From Apoderus coryli (taxonomy: Eukaryota > Arthropoda > Insecta > Coleoptera > Attelabidae), in assembly GCA_911728435.2 (NCBI GenBank), contig OU452202.1, positions 5,249,135-5,313,134 of the forward strand: a DNA stretch of 64,000 nucleotides. The letters run 5' to 3'. The notes below the pieces were generated by a model. The model worked only from the letters and a program-made list of their open reading frames with translations. It made no database searches and was not told the origin of the DNA. The translations under genes were made by a program, and so were the position numbers. Positions 11,529 to 26,500 of this stretch are shown one piece after another. How positions within the stretch are numbered: position 1 is the stretch's first letter; each line of letters begins with the position of its first letter.

Positions 11529-14500
11529 TTACATTTCATTTTCAGACTCAGCTGAGGAACTGTTGTCTTCTACAGACTCACCTAACTCTCTTAATCTATT
11601 TTTAAATGAAGTTAGTTTCAAATCTTGATCTGTCAGCAACTCTAGAAGGTCATCTTGATCTTTTCGTAGCCTAGAATCAATGAAAAACATTTGTGATACG
11701 TGGAATAAATAATGTGTTTTTATATATTTTAAGGTTTAACATAATTAGTTGTTAACAATTCATTGAAGAAGACTTTCACTGAAGAAATACACAGTATTAA
11801 GAGACAACAAGATGTTTTTGGCGACATCTATGATGAACAGGCAATATGCCCGGTGAAACACAGTTCACAAACGATGGCCAGACGAGGAGCAACAACTCCA
11901 TCATATCCTATTGCCAACACTGGACACGCCCGAATTCCCTGGCGGGAGGCTTTATTAATGAGTTGCTTGGTACATAATGTAACAAGACTTTTAAGTTTTG
12001 TTGGAAATTTGTTTCACACTACCGGTAGTGGTAGTGGTCACACTGCCTGCCGATCACCACTGATGAGTTGTGGATCAACGAAACGACCCGTCTGGTGAAA
12101 TGATGGTAATGTGAAACAAATTTCCAACAAAACTTAAAGTCTTGTTACATTATGTAACAAGCAACTCATTAGACAGTATTACTTTCAACTGTAAATGCAA
12201 ATTTTATTGAATATCCATTCAATCTTAAAATTTTCTCGTACAATAACCGCTCTTAAACAATTATACGTATACACAGTGCGATTCACGATACATTGTTACT
12301 GCTAATGAAAACAACGACGTAACAGTTTCGTAAATGTTAGTAGGGACATTTTGATTCATCCTCATAGTTATCATCCACCCTTAAATGTCCATTTAGATCA
12401 CTTTTCAGAATGACTCGGAACCTCAACCTCAGGGCTTCTTTTATGATTTCAAATAATTTGATTACAAGTTGTTGTCAGAGGTCCTTGGGTATATTTCGTG
12501 CGATCTTGTACTGAACGGGGGCGTGAAGGAGATGTGCGATACATTCTACGATATCCTTTGTTTTTTCATCGATGCAATCGTTCCAAAAAAAAATGTTTTC
12601 AAACGGAAAGTTCCTAAAGTGGTTTTCTCCTCACCTAAGAAGCTGCACCTACCAGAAGAAGATTGCACATAAAAAATTCAAATCCACTGGAGACGAGTCC
12701 GACTATAGGGATTCTTGCGGATAGCATTTCAAGTTGTGTAATATCGATTTCAGATGTATACACTGGTTTAGTTGCTTTGGATGTGAATAAGGGAGCTGGC
12801 CCAGACGAATTCCACCAATTCTTCTTCGTAATTGTGCTTTTATCTTGGCTAGACCGCTTCATCTGATTTTTTGCAAATCATTGAGTGCTGGAGTCTTCCC
12901 GGATTATTGGTAGTTTAGCTTCATAACACCAATTTTTAAGAAGGAAGATAAATTTGAAACTACCGGCCGGTTTGTATCCATAGCGCTATACCCAAACTCT
13001 TCAAAAATCTAATTACAAAAATTTTAGCACCTGTTTTCCAGTAGGACATTGTTGCCGACTAGTATGGATTTTTGTCTGGCAGATCTACCGAGTTTAATCT
13101 TCTCACCTTCGTCGACTATTTGACTGCGGCGTTGGAGGAGGGTTATCAGGTTCATACTATATTATACTGACTTCTCCAAGGTCTTCGATAAGGTTAGTCA
13201 TCAGGTACTCAGGAGGTACTGATGACAAAGGTGTTGTAGAACCCTTGTTCCAATGGCTTACTAGCTACTTGTCTGGTCGTACACAGATCGTACGTATATG
13301 TGGTTTTAAGTCTTCTGATATTCATGTTCCGTCTGATGTCCCTCAGGGTTCACATCTGGGACCTCTATTGTTCTTAAACAGCCGCAACTTAAAGCTTTTT
13401 GCAGATCGTTTAAAATTCAATATTTATTTTGTAATTTTTCAATTTGTTACTCTTTAATACATCTAATAATGTGCGCTGTTTTGATATTTAAGAATTATAT
13501 TCAGATTTCATGTTTAACCAGTCATGCGCGTAATGCGTTTTACATGTGAGTGCGCGTGGGTTGGACCGTAGTGGTTGTATCGCAGACTAAAGAAAACGCT
13601 TTCATATCTCAAGTTTTTCTTTACGCATTAAAAAAAAAACGCTTACAATAGTTAGTTGTATTATAGTTACTGGTAGTTACGCTTTGCTGATAAATAGAGA
13701 GGTGTTGTGTCGCTTGACGCAAAAAGAAAGAATATCAACGCAGGGCCCTGCTCAACGGCAGTGTTGGTTGTGCTGAACAGAAAAGGTAAGACGAATTACG
13801 TTGATTTGCTAACAATTAAAATTTTCTATTCGTATTTAAATCATACACGCACAGATGATCTAAAAATTGATAGAAGGGTTCTGACAATACGGGATGCAGA
13901 AATTTGACAGACAGAGTTGAACACATTGTTAATTGTTTTTGTGGTGTGAGGCGAACGGCATGGATCTAACTAAATGTTTCGTTATAAATTTTAATAGATC
14001 AAGGAAGGCAATTACAATATTGATGGCTCTGAATTGAGCTCTGTTGACACAGTGAGAGATGTTGGTGTACTGCTGTCGTTTGCTCCTCACATTACACTAA
14101 TAAAGCATTTAGAATGCTGGGATTTCTAAGACGAAGTACTGCCGACTTCAGCGACATGAATTTAAGTGTTTGTATTCCTCTCTGGTTAGACCACATCGGG
14201 AGTACGCGTCCGCATTGTGGAACCCTTCTTATCCCTGCCATATTCACAGTTCAGAAAAAGTACAAAACAGTTTTTTATGTTATATTTCGTATAAGATCGG
14301 GCATTCTTATGGGATGAATGCTGTTTTTGATTATAGATCTGTACTACACCATTAACATCTCACTACTCTCGAGGCTCGCGGAGACACGAGGGTTTTTATT
14401 ATTAAGAGAAATTAAAGATTATGCTAGGTTACAACAATATTATACCAGAGCAAGGTATACGGTTATACCTTAGGCGTACGCATAACGTTACAGTCAGTCA

Positions 14501-17500
14501 CAGATGTAATTACTCAGGTAGGTTTTATTAAGTTATACTCGTACTTACGTAAAGCATATGAAAATCAAAGCAAATCAAAGTCTATACTCCACAAAATAAA
14601 TTCATTTATTGTACTAGCCATACATGTTTCGGGCACGGATTGTCCTTCATCAGTGGCTTAAATGTTTAGAGCACAACAATCAACATTAAAAAAAAAAAAA
14701 CGGTAAAAAACAAAAGGAAGAGGATTCCAATGGAAATGACATAAAAAGATGGATCATAAGGCAGGCTGAGACTTGTAGTGCTGAGGCGATTTTTAAAAAT
14801 CGATCTCCAAAATATTTGACCATCATATCAAGTTTTTTTTTTGTTACATTGATGACAAGATTGAGATAAGGGAGCCTTTGTTTCATATTTAGTGTGCCCA
14901 TAGGGTAACCTGAATAACTGATGATGTCGTGCGGAGTACTGAGGTAGATAAAAATTATTTTGCTCTAGCAGACGTAAACAGTCTTCAATATTTTAAACAA
15001 AAATGTTAGGCCTGCCAAGATTCTGCGAATATATTTTAAATCTATAAAAGTATTTTTTTGTAAATAATTTTCATATTTCCGTGCAAAAGGTTATAATGAT
15101 TTACCTGATACCTTCAAGACGTTGGACACAGTAGCTAATTTTAAGAGGAGGCACAACTTTTTAAACATATTTCTGAATGAGTAATTAAATTATGCAACCT
15201 ACGGAAACGTCTACTATCCTTTCCTGTAGGTTGTTGACCAAAGATGCGAGTAACATACCTTATTAATTCTTCTTCTAATTCACCATGACCACAGTCCACA
15301 GATTTTACTTTTTCATTTTCTTTCTCTAGTTTAGGGATGTTCTCCTGATGATTGCTATACTGCATCATAAAACTAGTAGGTTCTTGCATATCATTGTGGA
15401 ATTCCGGTCGCTGAGATTCTACTGTAACTAAGTCTGTCTGAGCCACTTGAGCTGTCGCACCCGCTGCTAACTGTGCTCTTAGTATAGTATTCTCATCACT
15501 TAATGATGCGTTGGTTTGCTGGAGTTCTTCCATTTGTATCTAAAAATGTAATTATTAATTTTAGTTGAGAGAAGTTAACACCACCCGTACAAGCATATTG
15601 AAACATCGATGTACCTGTAATGATTCATTTTCTTTCTTCAAATGTCCAAAGCTCCTTTGTAATTCTTGCAACTTTTTATCCTGATCTCTTATCAGATCTT
15701 TGTATTGTAAAAGCAGAGCATTTTCATGTTCACTTAAACTAAGTTCTGATATACCATTGGATAGATCTCTTTGCACACCTAAGGCTTGAATGATAATACC
15801 CTCCATAATTTTAAATAATTTACAAAACTCGAATTCTAAAAGCAATTCACTAGAGTGTTTGGCTTTTATTTGAGGTTGTTTGGCTGCGGTAGCATACATT
15901 TCATGGCGGGATACTTCGTTGAGTTTGTTACAATACGTTTCGAGTCCAACCCGTTTCTCTGAAAATTAAAATTAACATTTTAGCAACAGGAGCTGAATAA
16001 AGTATTAAGTCTAGATCAGATAACGCACTGTTATCTAATAAATGTATTATTAAATTTCAAATTCACGCCATGACAATACTGAAAGTAAATATGTCAAATC
16101 ATCCCAGTATCTATTAGACATTGGACGCAACAAAAATTATCTCTTAAGTTAATTTTGAACAATATATTAACAACATTTCATCTAGCTTTCATCGTAAGCG
16201 TGCTGGGAAGCGTTCTTAAATAAATAAATAAACGATTTATTGTGTGATAACATTTTACAAATAACATTTACAAAATAATAATACATTATAATAATCGTAC
16301 ATATTATACATCAAATACTAAATATACATCTGGTACGACAATCATCACACAAAAGGAAAGAGATTTGGCATTAAGCCATTCTTCCACTCTACCCATTCCT
16401 AAATTAATATGCATCAGAAAGTAAATTGTAAGAAAATTAAACAAAAACTCAAAACAAAAAAGTCTGACAGACAAGTTAGGCTCGTTTAGCCGATCGAGAA
16501 AAGGAGTGATATGAGACCTGTATGGCACTGAGCACGCGAATCTAATGCAAGCATTCTGAACTCTTTGGATTTTATCTTGTAATTTGTCAAAAAATTGTAA
16601 TAAACTTGTGAACAGTAATCAAGGTGAGGATAGATGAGCGCCCTGACCAGTTTCAATTTTGTTGATTCCCCAAGGCAGCCCTTTAACGGATAAATTGATT
16701 TAAGCCGGAACATCGAGCTCCTGTAAACCGTAATGCTCATGAAAACTTAGTCTTGAGTCAAATAGTACTCCAAGGTTTTTCGCTTTATGCGCCCACTTTA
16801 TAACCACATTATTAATCGTAACTATGTAATCCCGAGTTATCATCTCTCCATACCTCTCACTGCCCACACACATAGCAATCGATTTGGTAGGATTTATTCT
16901 TAAACCATTAGCCTCACACCAGTCCGAGAAAGCATCTAAGTCCCCATTAACTTTGATAAAAGCGTCATCTGCATCTGTTACATAGAAAGGCATATAAAAT
17001 TGGATGTCATCCGCATACATATGCATTTTCAGATGCCTTATGTTTGACGCGACGTCAAAACAATAAATAGAGAATAGAAGGGGTACCAGTATACTTCCCT
17101 AAGGCACTCCGCGCTTGACAATACCGGCGCTTGACCACTGGGATGCGCTTAGCCTGACTCTCTGCCGACGATCAAATAAATAACTCCTAAGCCATCCCAA
17201 AGAGATGGGATCAAATCCCAAGTATCTGAGCTTAGCTAAAAGTAGATTGAAATTCACCAGGTCGAACGCTTTACTCTGGTCAAGGAGGATAAATGCTATA
17301 CACTGAGATTTGTCTAGCGCCCGTGCTAGTTCATCAGAAACCCTCAAAAGAGCCGTCGCAGTGCTGTACCTCTTTCGAAAACACGACTGAAATGGTGGTA
17401 GAATATTATTCATATTTAAATATTCTTGTATGTGTGTGCTCATTATACGCTCAAGAATTTTGGAAATTGCAGGTAATATACTTATTGGTCTAAGATCATT

Positions 17501-20500
17501 ATAAGAGGCAGGAGAGTCAACCTTTGGAATCGGAACAACATTTGCAGATTTCCAAATCTGCGGAAATACTCCCGAATGTATTGAGTCATTAAACAAAGTT
17601 TTAACGACATCACAGCAGTGAGTGTTTATAATTCTAAGCATTTTTACATTAATATTGTCCATCCCGTACGCTTCAGATTTAATCAGGTCAACATTCATCA
17701 TAATATCCTCGCAGGTCACATCACGAAACTTAAAAGTGGAATTAACATTCATAAGATTATTATTAAAAAAATCAATTAAGTCAGCATCGATAGTAGAGGA
17801 ACCTGCCACATTCAAAAAATAATTGTTTATTTCGTCAGGATTCCGAAAAGCATCCGACAACTGCCTAACTTGATTTTTATTAAATTAAAGCTCATTATTT
17901 GGGTATTTCGCGATTATTTAAAATTGTAAATATTAAGCAATCAAAAAATAATCCTTTCGGATTACTAATAAACGCCAGTGCATGTGATTGTAGCAGACAT
18001 TATCTTGGAGAAACAGGTAGGCCACTGAAAGTTAGAGTGATTATAGTGATAGATAGTATTGACCTTAGTAATCATTTGAATTTTAAAACAATTGTAACCT
18101 TAGGTTTCCCAAAACAATAATGTGCCATCGACCAACAATCACCCTGTATGTGTATTGCATGTAGTATGGAGCGCTAAAAATCTGTTTGTGAAACTATTAA
18201 TTCCCTATACAACAAATATTTCTGGTACGGCAATGGCTACCAAAAACAGAAAGGTAAAAATATTACACCTATCCCAACTCAACTTCAACTAATATTGTAT
18301 GAATGAAAACAAAAAATAAAATATCTCGAAAATGAAATGAGAACAAAAATTGCAAAAATGACCTTAAAATCTGTACTATCGATTTAATACATAATTTAAA
18401 TACGTCTTTTCGTTTGGAGAATAGGATGTTTTTAACTTTTCAACCCGACAAAAATTTCTACATGTACGCCGATGGTCACCAATAGTTTTGTTAGTTTACC
18501 AAACAAGTGCGAAAAGTAGTACTTTTCCGCACGCGACAATAGTTGATCGAACGACGCGCAGAGAAGTGCGGTGATCCGTCAAATGAGGAAAAGACACTTT
18601 CATGTGAAAGGTACAACTTTGTTTCTACGATCACTTCAACTTTCGCAAAACCAAAGAGTAGAGACAAAACTTAAAAATAACTCGCAATAATCTCAGACCT
18701 CATCTCGAGTACGGATCTACGGTTTGGAGTATTTATACATTTGAAGCTCCGTCGCCCACCACTTGTTGACCATGTCGACAATTATGATGCACTGATGGAT
18801 GAGATGGGATTGGCGACGTTGGCAGCGAGTAGGAACGTGAGAGACCTTACCATTTTTTACAAAATTATTAATAATATCATTCGTTCATCTATCTTGCTCT
18901 CACAGATTGGGCTCCATGTTCTTCCCAGAGCTGTTAGGGCGACTCATGATGTTTCATATTACCGGACTAATTATGCCAGGAGTAGTTTTATTCCTAGGGC
19001 ATGTCGTTTGGCCAATCAATGTTCCGTCCTGGAACTGGCCTTTTTCTCCCCGACTAATGGGTTCCTGGGCCACTTTATGCGGACCTCCCGAGAAGGCGGG
19101 TTTTCTTAACAGATTGTCTTGACAGATTTTCACAATTGCCTTGCGATTAGTATTGAGCATTGGTTTGGGCTTGTGATATTGTAATGTACTTGTAATTAGT
19201 TTAGTTAGATACCTAAGTGTTTGTCACGCCTGTTTTTTGTGTTTTATTATTTTCGTGTTGTAATAATTGACTTTGTCCGTAAATAAATAAATAAATAATT
19301 TAAAATACGTTGTTATTACCAGAGAAAATGTTAGTAGTTCAATACATTTGCAAAATCGTGCGGAAAAGTAACTTCTTCTACTCCTGTTTTGTTAAGTCGT
19401 CTATTGCAAAATTGTTAACATGACATGTAAATTCAATCTTATATAAGTGTTACGTAATAAATCACCAAAGTGTTACGTAATAAATCACCAAAGTGTTACG
19501 TAATGAATATTACATAACACTTTGGGGAATTTTAGTTTTTATTATGGAATTATGTCAAACAAAATCAAATATTTAAATGTCATAATACTTTTTCTTCTGT
19601 GTTAAGTATTTCTGCTTAAATTTTAATTCTGAAATGGATTCTGATTCTGCAAAGTCGTAGAAAAAGTATAGTACATAACTCGAGCTGTAAATAATTTTCC
19701 ATGCTCGAGACTATTGCAAACTAGTCACTCGCATGTAAAATATCATTTTTCTGCTCCTGTTTTGTTAAGCCGTCTATTGCAAAACTGTTAACGTGACATG
19801 TAAATTCAATCTTACATAAGTGTTATGTAATAAATCACCAAAGTGTTTTGTAATGAATATTACATAACACTTTGGGAATTTTTATTTTTTATTATGGAAT
19901 TATGTCAAACACAAATGTCAAATAACTTCAAATATTTAAATGTCATAATTGCCTTTTCTTCTGTGTTAAGTATTTCTGCTTAAATTTTAATTCTGAAATG
20001 GATTCTGATTCTGCAAATTCCAAGAAAAAGTATAGTACATAACTCGAGCTGTAAATAATTTTCCATGCTCGAGACTATTGCTTCACTCGCCGCTTTGCGG
20101 CTCGTGGGCAAACTAGTCACTCGCATGTAAAATATCATTTACAGCACATGTTATGTAATATACTATTACAGCACTGAGTGCGGAAAAGTGCACTTTACGA
20201 AAACAACAATACGTTATTTAGGAATTTGTCAATATTGACAGCCAGTGTATAATCGAAAATATACTTATAAACAATATATATATATAAAAACACTTTTCCT
20301 TACATCAATTGTTTATAAGTATATTTTCGTTCGTAGCATATACGCCAAAGTTTCTACTCATCGACTACATTCTCTAAGTATTTATATTATATGATTTACA
20401 TATTGCAGCTCTAACTTGATTATTGTCAAATTTTAATATTGCGTTTTTTTCTCAATGTCTTTACACTGATAACGATTTAAGCCGAAATTAATCCCATTTG

Positions 20501-23500
20501 TTTGATGTTTAACTTTTTAATGATGAATGTAAATGTACGATTAAGCTTACCTATTAGTTGTGCCAAGTTTTCCTTTGAATAGTTTGTCACAGAATTGTCG
20601 TTGAATGCAACACATATACCCATAAGGAATGCACAAAGACCTTGTAAAAGTTCTTCATTATTGTCATACTCACTAGCTGAGGTCTGTGCTGTTAAAAAAG
20701 CCATTGCACCAGGAACATTAAGAAATATTTGAACAGCTGGAGGACAGTGCGCCATCCACATAGCCAATAACATAAGTATACCTGAAACGTAAATATTATT
20801 TATATTTCTTCTTATTCTCTCGGAAGAACTTCAAACATATTTATATAAAATACCTATTTTTGCTTGCAGTTTACTCGTGTGCTGCAAATACACTGCGCAC
20901 TGATTCAACAATGTTACGGGTTGTGCTCCTAAATTAGTGGCTAATAATACTCTTAGTAATTGTTCCTTTTGGGCTGGATTTTCAATTAAGCAATGTGACA
21001 AAGCTACTGCAGAAAACCAGTTACTTAAACAGTCATTACTGAATAATCCGCTACAGAGAAGCTGACCTACAAACAATTATTATCATAAAAAACCAATTTC
21101 AATTCGAAACCACTTATTTATATCGACGCGCGAATAGCTAACACTATTAACAATCTCAAGAAAGAATTACTCGGGTGGTATGGTGAAGTGGTAATGTATT
21201 TTCCAATTTTATTCTAAGTTATCGATTGTGAAAAACGAGGTGGACCAGTTGATTCGGCACAAGGCGATAATGAGCATATTAAATTTACAATTTTCAATTG
21301 CAAATAGAACTAGAATAACGAATGTCTACAAAGTAATTAACATAAATAAGGAACTATTGTTATATTAATTGAGTTTGATGAGAGAGTTATTATTGTTCCA
21401 TGGACAATGAAATATTGTACAATCGAACATTATCATTCCGTTTTTCAATATAACTAGTTGGATATACGCCAAATAACACTTTTTTTTGTTCTCTTTTACT
21501 TTCCCGCACAGGGAACGCGCTAAAAATAAAATTTTTGAGATAAACACATAAAACCATTTTGAGGTTCATGAGACGATTAAGACCATTTCCAGATGGAAGT
21601 CTGTCTGTCTGTGTGTCTGTATGTATTCTACCACGATAGCGCCCAAACGCTTTAACCAATTAAGGTAAATTTTGGCATATGAGCTTGGGGCAGTCCTAGG
21701 ATGAAGCCATTAGATTTTGGTTGAAATCGCCTAAGCCCTGTGATAGGGATGGACACAACCGCTAAAATTTCATATATCAGTAGGGGTCGAGTGATACATC
21801 ACTTTAAAGCATTTTTGCTATTTGCCCCCATAATTCTCGAGGAAAATTGCGTTTAAAGCAGTTAGGTAGTTGGAACGTATATATATTACATTTAAAATAC
21901 AATACGAGCATATACGATAGGTGGTACCGTGGCCTCGCTGATAGAGCCTGCGCTTCGTATTTGGAAGGTTAGGGGTTCGAATCCCAGCTTTGGTAATACT
22001 TTTTTTTCTTCTAATTTTTGAATAAAATAGTTAGCTATAAAATAATGCAAATAATACATACAGGGTGGTCCAACGAAAAGTTTGCACCTAGCTTTTCTCT
22101 TTTTTTTGTAGTCGAATGCGAAAATGCTCGGACACGTCGATTTTGCTTTTGAGGGGGACACATTTTAAACATATTTTTCGATCTGCGCCTTTAACCCCCT
22201 AGCGGGGGTGAGTAACAACCCTAAAATTTTAAATGGAAAGAGGGGTCTAATGACATATCATTTGAAAGGACACAAAATTGTCTTTCTAATGATACCCTAT
22301 TTGTCGAATTTTACTAAAACAGTTAATACGAAAACGACTTTAAAGACATTAAGCCGATAATTTTGGTATTAATGAGAAATACAAATAAGTTTTAATTATT
22401 GCGAGTGAAAACACCTGCAATCGTTAGTACATTCCAATGTTTGTTAGTTTTAACATTGCTTTGTAAAAAAAGTAAACAAGCTGTTAAATTGATTTATTAA
22501 AACGTTACATTAACAAATGTTGAAAATGTGACCCATTTGATTCCATACAATAATACAGATTTTGTTCAAATCTATTTCTAACATTTTGTAGCATATCAGG
22601 TGTTATGTTTCTGCACTCTTCTGTAATGCGTTGGCGAAGATCTTCTATGGACTCGGGCTTCGTGGCAAAACATTTATTTTTTAAGTGCCCCCAAAGAAAA
22701 AAGTCTAAAGGCGATAAATCCGGTGACCTGGCAGGCCATTCAATTGGGACCCTCCTTCCAATCCACCGTCCAGGGAACCGGTCATCTAAGAACTGTCTTA
22801 CAGGAGCCACATAGTGCGGAGGTGCTCCATCTTGCTGGAAATAAAGCCGATCAGCAGTATGATTTTGGTCATCTTCTATTATTTGTGTTATTAAAGGATC
22901 AATTGTGTCTTCAAGCATGTTTAGGTACACTTCACCAGTTAAATTTCCAGGAATAAAAAGTGGTCCTATAATATGATTTCCTAATATGCCACACCAGACG
23001 TTTATTTTTTGAGGATACTGGGTATGAACCTCACGGAATAAATGTGGGTTACTGTCATCCCAGTAACGGCAATTGTGCCTATTTACAGCTCCATTCAAAT
23101 AAAATGTGCATTCGTCGGAAAAACAAATGTTAAATAATAATTGCGGATCTTCAATTAAACGCTGGCTCATTGCTTCACAAAATTGCAGCCTTCTATCAGG
23201 ATCATCCTCATTTAGTTCCTGTACTAATTTGATTTTGTACGGATGAAATTTGTACGCTTTTAAAATTCGTATTATGGACGAACGGGAGACACCTGAGGCT
23301 TCAGCTAGTTGACGGGTACTTTGACTATGATCCATTTCAACATGCCCTAAAACAGCGACTTCCACAGCTTCATTTCTGATCGGTTTCTGCGGCTGGTGTT
23401 TTACATTACAGACAGATCCGGTATCTACAAACTTTTTAACTAACTTGCCAACGTACACATCATTCACATTTTTATCGGGATGTCTCTCATTAAATAAGCG

Positions 23501-26500
23501 AGCCGTAAGTCTAGCACTACTATTATTTTGAAAATAAAGTTTAACAATTTCAACTCGTTCTAGAATGGAATAAATCATTTTGTACGGTAAAAGTAAAATA
23601 ACTTGAGAAGCAACCAAACTGAATCAATGAAAAGACTAAAATAAACGGTGTAAATTCTTTTCCTACACGTATCTGCAGTTTTTATTTCAACAAAAAACGC
23701 AAACGATTAGTGAGGAATTTAGTTCTGATAAATAAGATAGTGTTTTTGAAATCCCGTTTTTCTTCAAAGTAAATAATTTAGAAATGATTGTAGTTGTTTT
23801 CAGTCGTAATAATTAAAACTTATTTGTATTTCTCATTAATACCAAAATTATCGGCTTAATGTCTTTAAAGTCGTTTTCGTATTAACTGTTTTAGTAAAAT
23901 TCGACAAATAGGGTATCATTAGAAAGACAATTTTGTGTCCTTTCAAATGATATGTCATTAGACCCCTCTTTCCATTTAAAATTTTAGGGTTGTTACTCAC
24001 CCCCGCTAGGGGGTTAAAGGCGCAGATCGAAAAATATGTTTAAAATGTGTCCCCCTCAAAAGCAAAATCGACGTGTCCGAGCATTTTCGCATTCGACTAC
24101 AAAAAAAAGAGAAAAGCTAGGTGCAAACTTTTCGTTGGACCACCCTGTATATAATTGTAATTATTATTAAAATTCTGTTTCGTTACGCAGGTCATATATT
24201 TTTAATTATATTATATCTTGTAGGGAACGTTTTGGGGCGACACAACATTTTTTTTAAATAACGTTTCGACAACGTACTTTATTTGCATAAATGTCATGTA
24301 ACTTTTATGTAACTTGTTAGTACCTACCTGTTCATATGTAAATTGTTTTATTTTTGTATTATGTGTTACCTGAAGAAGGTAACAGTTGTACGTTGCCGAA
24401 ACGTTGTTTAAAAAAATGTTTTGACATTAAATAACAAATTGTTATTTAGTCTGTGTGTAATTTGTGAGCCTCATCCCAAGAATTTCCGAATCTAAATAAT
24501 ACTTTTGGCATTGAAAATTTCTGTAAGACCTTTTTTGAGAATTTAAATGGTTATTTTGCAGCGGCTTTCAGCGACAACGAAGGTCTTAATTGAAATGGAT
24601 TGTCACTATCGAAAGGAAAAAGTATCAATTTGGTATTGGATATGGAATAAAAAAAAAAGGCGAAAACCACGGTGAACAGTTTAAAATCATGATGGCACAT
24701 TTAGCGAAAAATCATGAATGAAGAAAGAAATCAACGTGAGGTGGAGAAAGAAGACGAGCGAAAACAACGTGAAGCTCTGAAAGAAAAAAAAACGAAGATA
24801 AAATGAGAGACAAAGCGATACAGCCAAGGAAGAATTTACTATCGCGGGATTACAACATATAATAAACTGCCTGATTATCTAAAAAATACCAGAAATTCTA
24901 GAATATTCAAGTCAAAGCTAAAACAATTTATGTTACGAAATATGTAATTTTTTTTTGTTACGAAATATGTAATTTATGCTACGAAATATGTACTTTATGT
25001 TACGAAATATGTACCTAATTTATATAGTTCCTGTCGTTGAAATTGGACTCGAGTTATACCTATTTGGAAGCTGTTTTCATTTCTTTTGTTTTGTTCATTG
25101 TTTAAGAGATAGCCATTCTTCTGTAATACTTTGTTACGTTGTATAGAATAAGTAATTATACTTTGATTCCTACTATAAGTTTGTAATTCTTCTTGGAGTC
25201 AATAAAGTTTTCTTTAAATAAAAAAAAAAAAAAACTGCGAAAACCATGGTAAACAGTTTAAAATAATGATGGCACATTTAGCGAAAAATCATGAATGAAG
25301 AAAGAAATCAACCTGAGGTGGAGAAAGAAGACGAGCGAAAACAACGTGAAGCTCTGAAAGAAAAAAAAACGAAGATAAAATGAGAGACAAAGCGAGGAAG
25401 AATTTACTATCGCGGGATTACAACATATAATAAACTTTTTTTATTTTTAAGGAAATAGTCCATATTACTGTGGATGTCCAATAGTTAGGAAATAAAATGC
25501 TGTCGCATCCACTAAATTGTTTATTAACAGGTTTCTCCAACGAACCAGTCATTCAATACATGTTTCGGCCCTAGTAAGGGTCATCATCAGTTGAAACTAT
25601 TATAACAACTATAAAGGGAAAAGTATTTGAATGTATCAATATTACACAATATGTTGTAGCTATAATCTTACCTTAGTGTAAAGAAAAAACATAAAAAAAT
25701 CTAAAAATTTTTAAAACGAAAATCAAACTACATTTTATGAGCAATCTTAATTAGTTAGTCTGAGGGTTTCTGAAGGAAACCGATCAGTTACATTGTACAT
25801 ATTATTTGGTTTCTTTTTATAAATCATGGATGAATTATTAATTTTATTTCTAAACGTGTTATTATGAACACACAACAAATAGAAATGAGAGGGAAGGTCA
25901 AGTACTGTCAATCATTCAATTGATTGCTTCCCGTTTTACAGCTCTCTGAAATTTGTCTAATTCATACCAGATGTAAGAAATTCTAACCTCAAAATAAAAA
26001 TAAATACCTTCCTCTTGTCCCTTTATTTTAACACCAACATAACTGTCTAGACGTTATAATAACCAACAGGACGCTATTGACACAATTCCAGACTTGCGCA
26101 ATTTGTCGAACTACAACTCTTCTTCTCATACATGGCTGTGGCTGGTTTGACTGATATCACTAACTTCAAACAATTGAATGATTGACAGTACTTGACCTTC
26201 CCTCTCATTTCTATTTGTTGTGTGTTCATAATAACACGTTTAGAAATAAAATTAATAATTCATCCATGATTTATAAAAAGAAACCAAATAATATGTACAA
26301 TGTAACTGATCGGTTTCCTTCAGAAACCCTCAGACTAATTAATTAAGATTGCTCATAAAATGTAGTTTGATTTTCGTTTTAAAAATTTTTATATTTTTTT
26401 TATGTTTTTTCTTTCCACTAAGGTAAGATTATAGCTACAACATATTGTGTAATATTGATACATTCAAATACTTTTCCCTTTATAGTTGTTATAATAGTTT

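Noticed and set aside
15141..15258. C-terminal extension of the 130-aa frame in p115 exon 8
   Set aside because: A GTATGT donor at 15258 and a matching acceptor at 11671 restore the p115 tail, so the continuation is intron.
21919..21999. Functional tRNA gene
   Set aside because: A and B boxes fit, but acceptor and T stems do not pair properly.
24258..24277. Second complete hammerhead in the inverted half at 24259-24276
   Set aside because: Only the GAAACGTT half is present; no CTGANGA core lies within reach on that strand.
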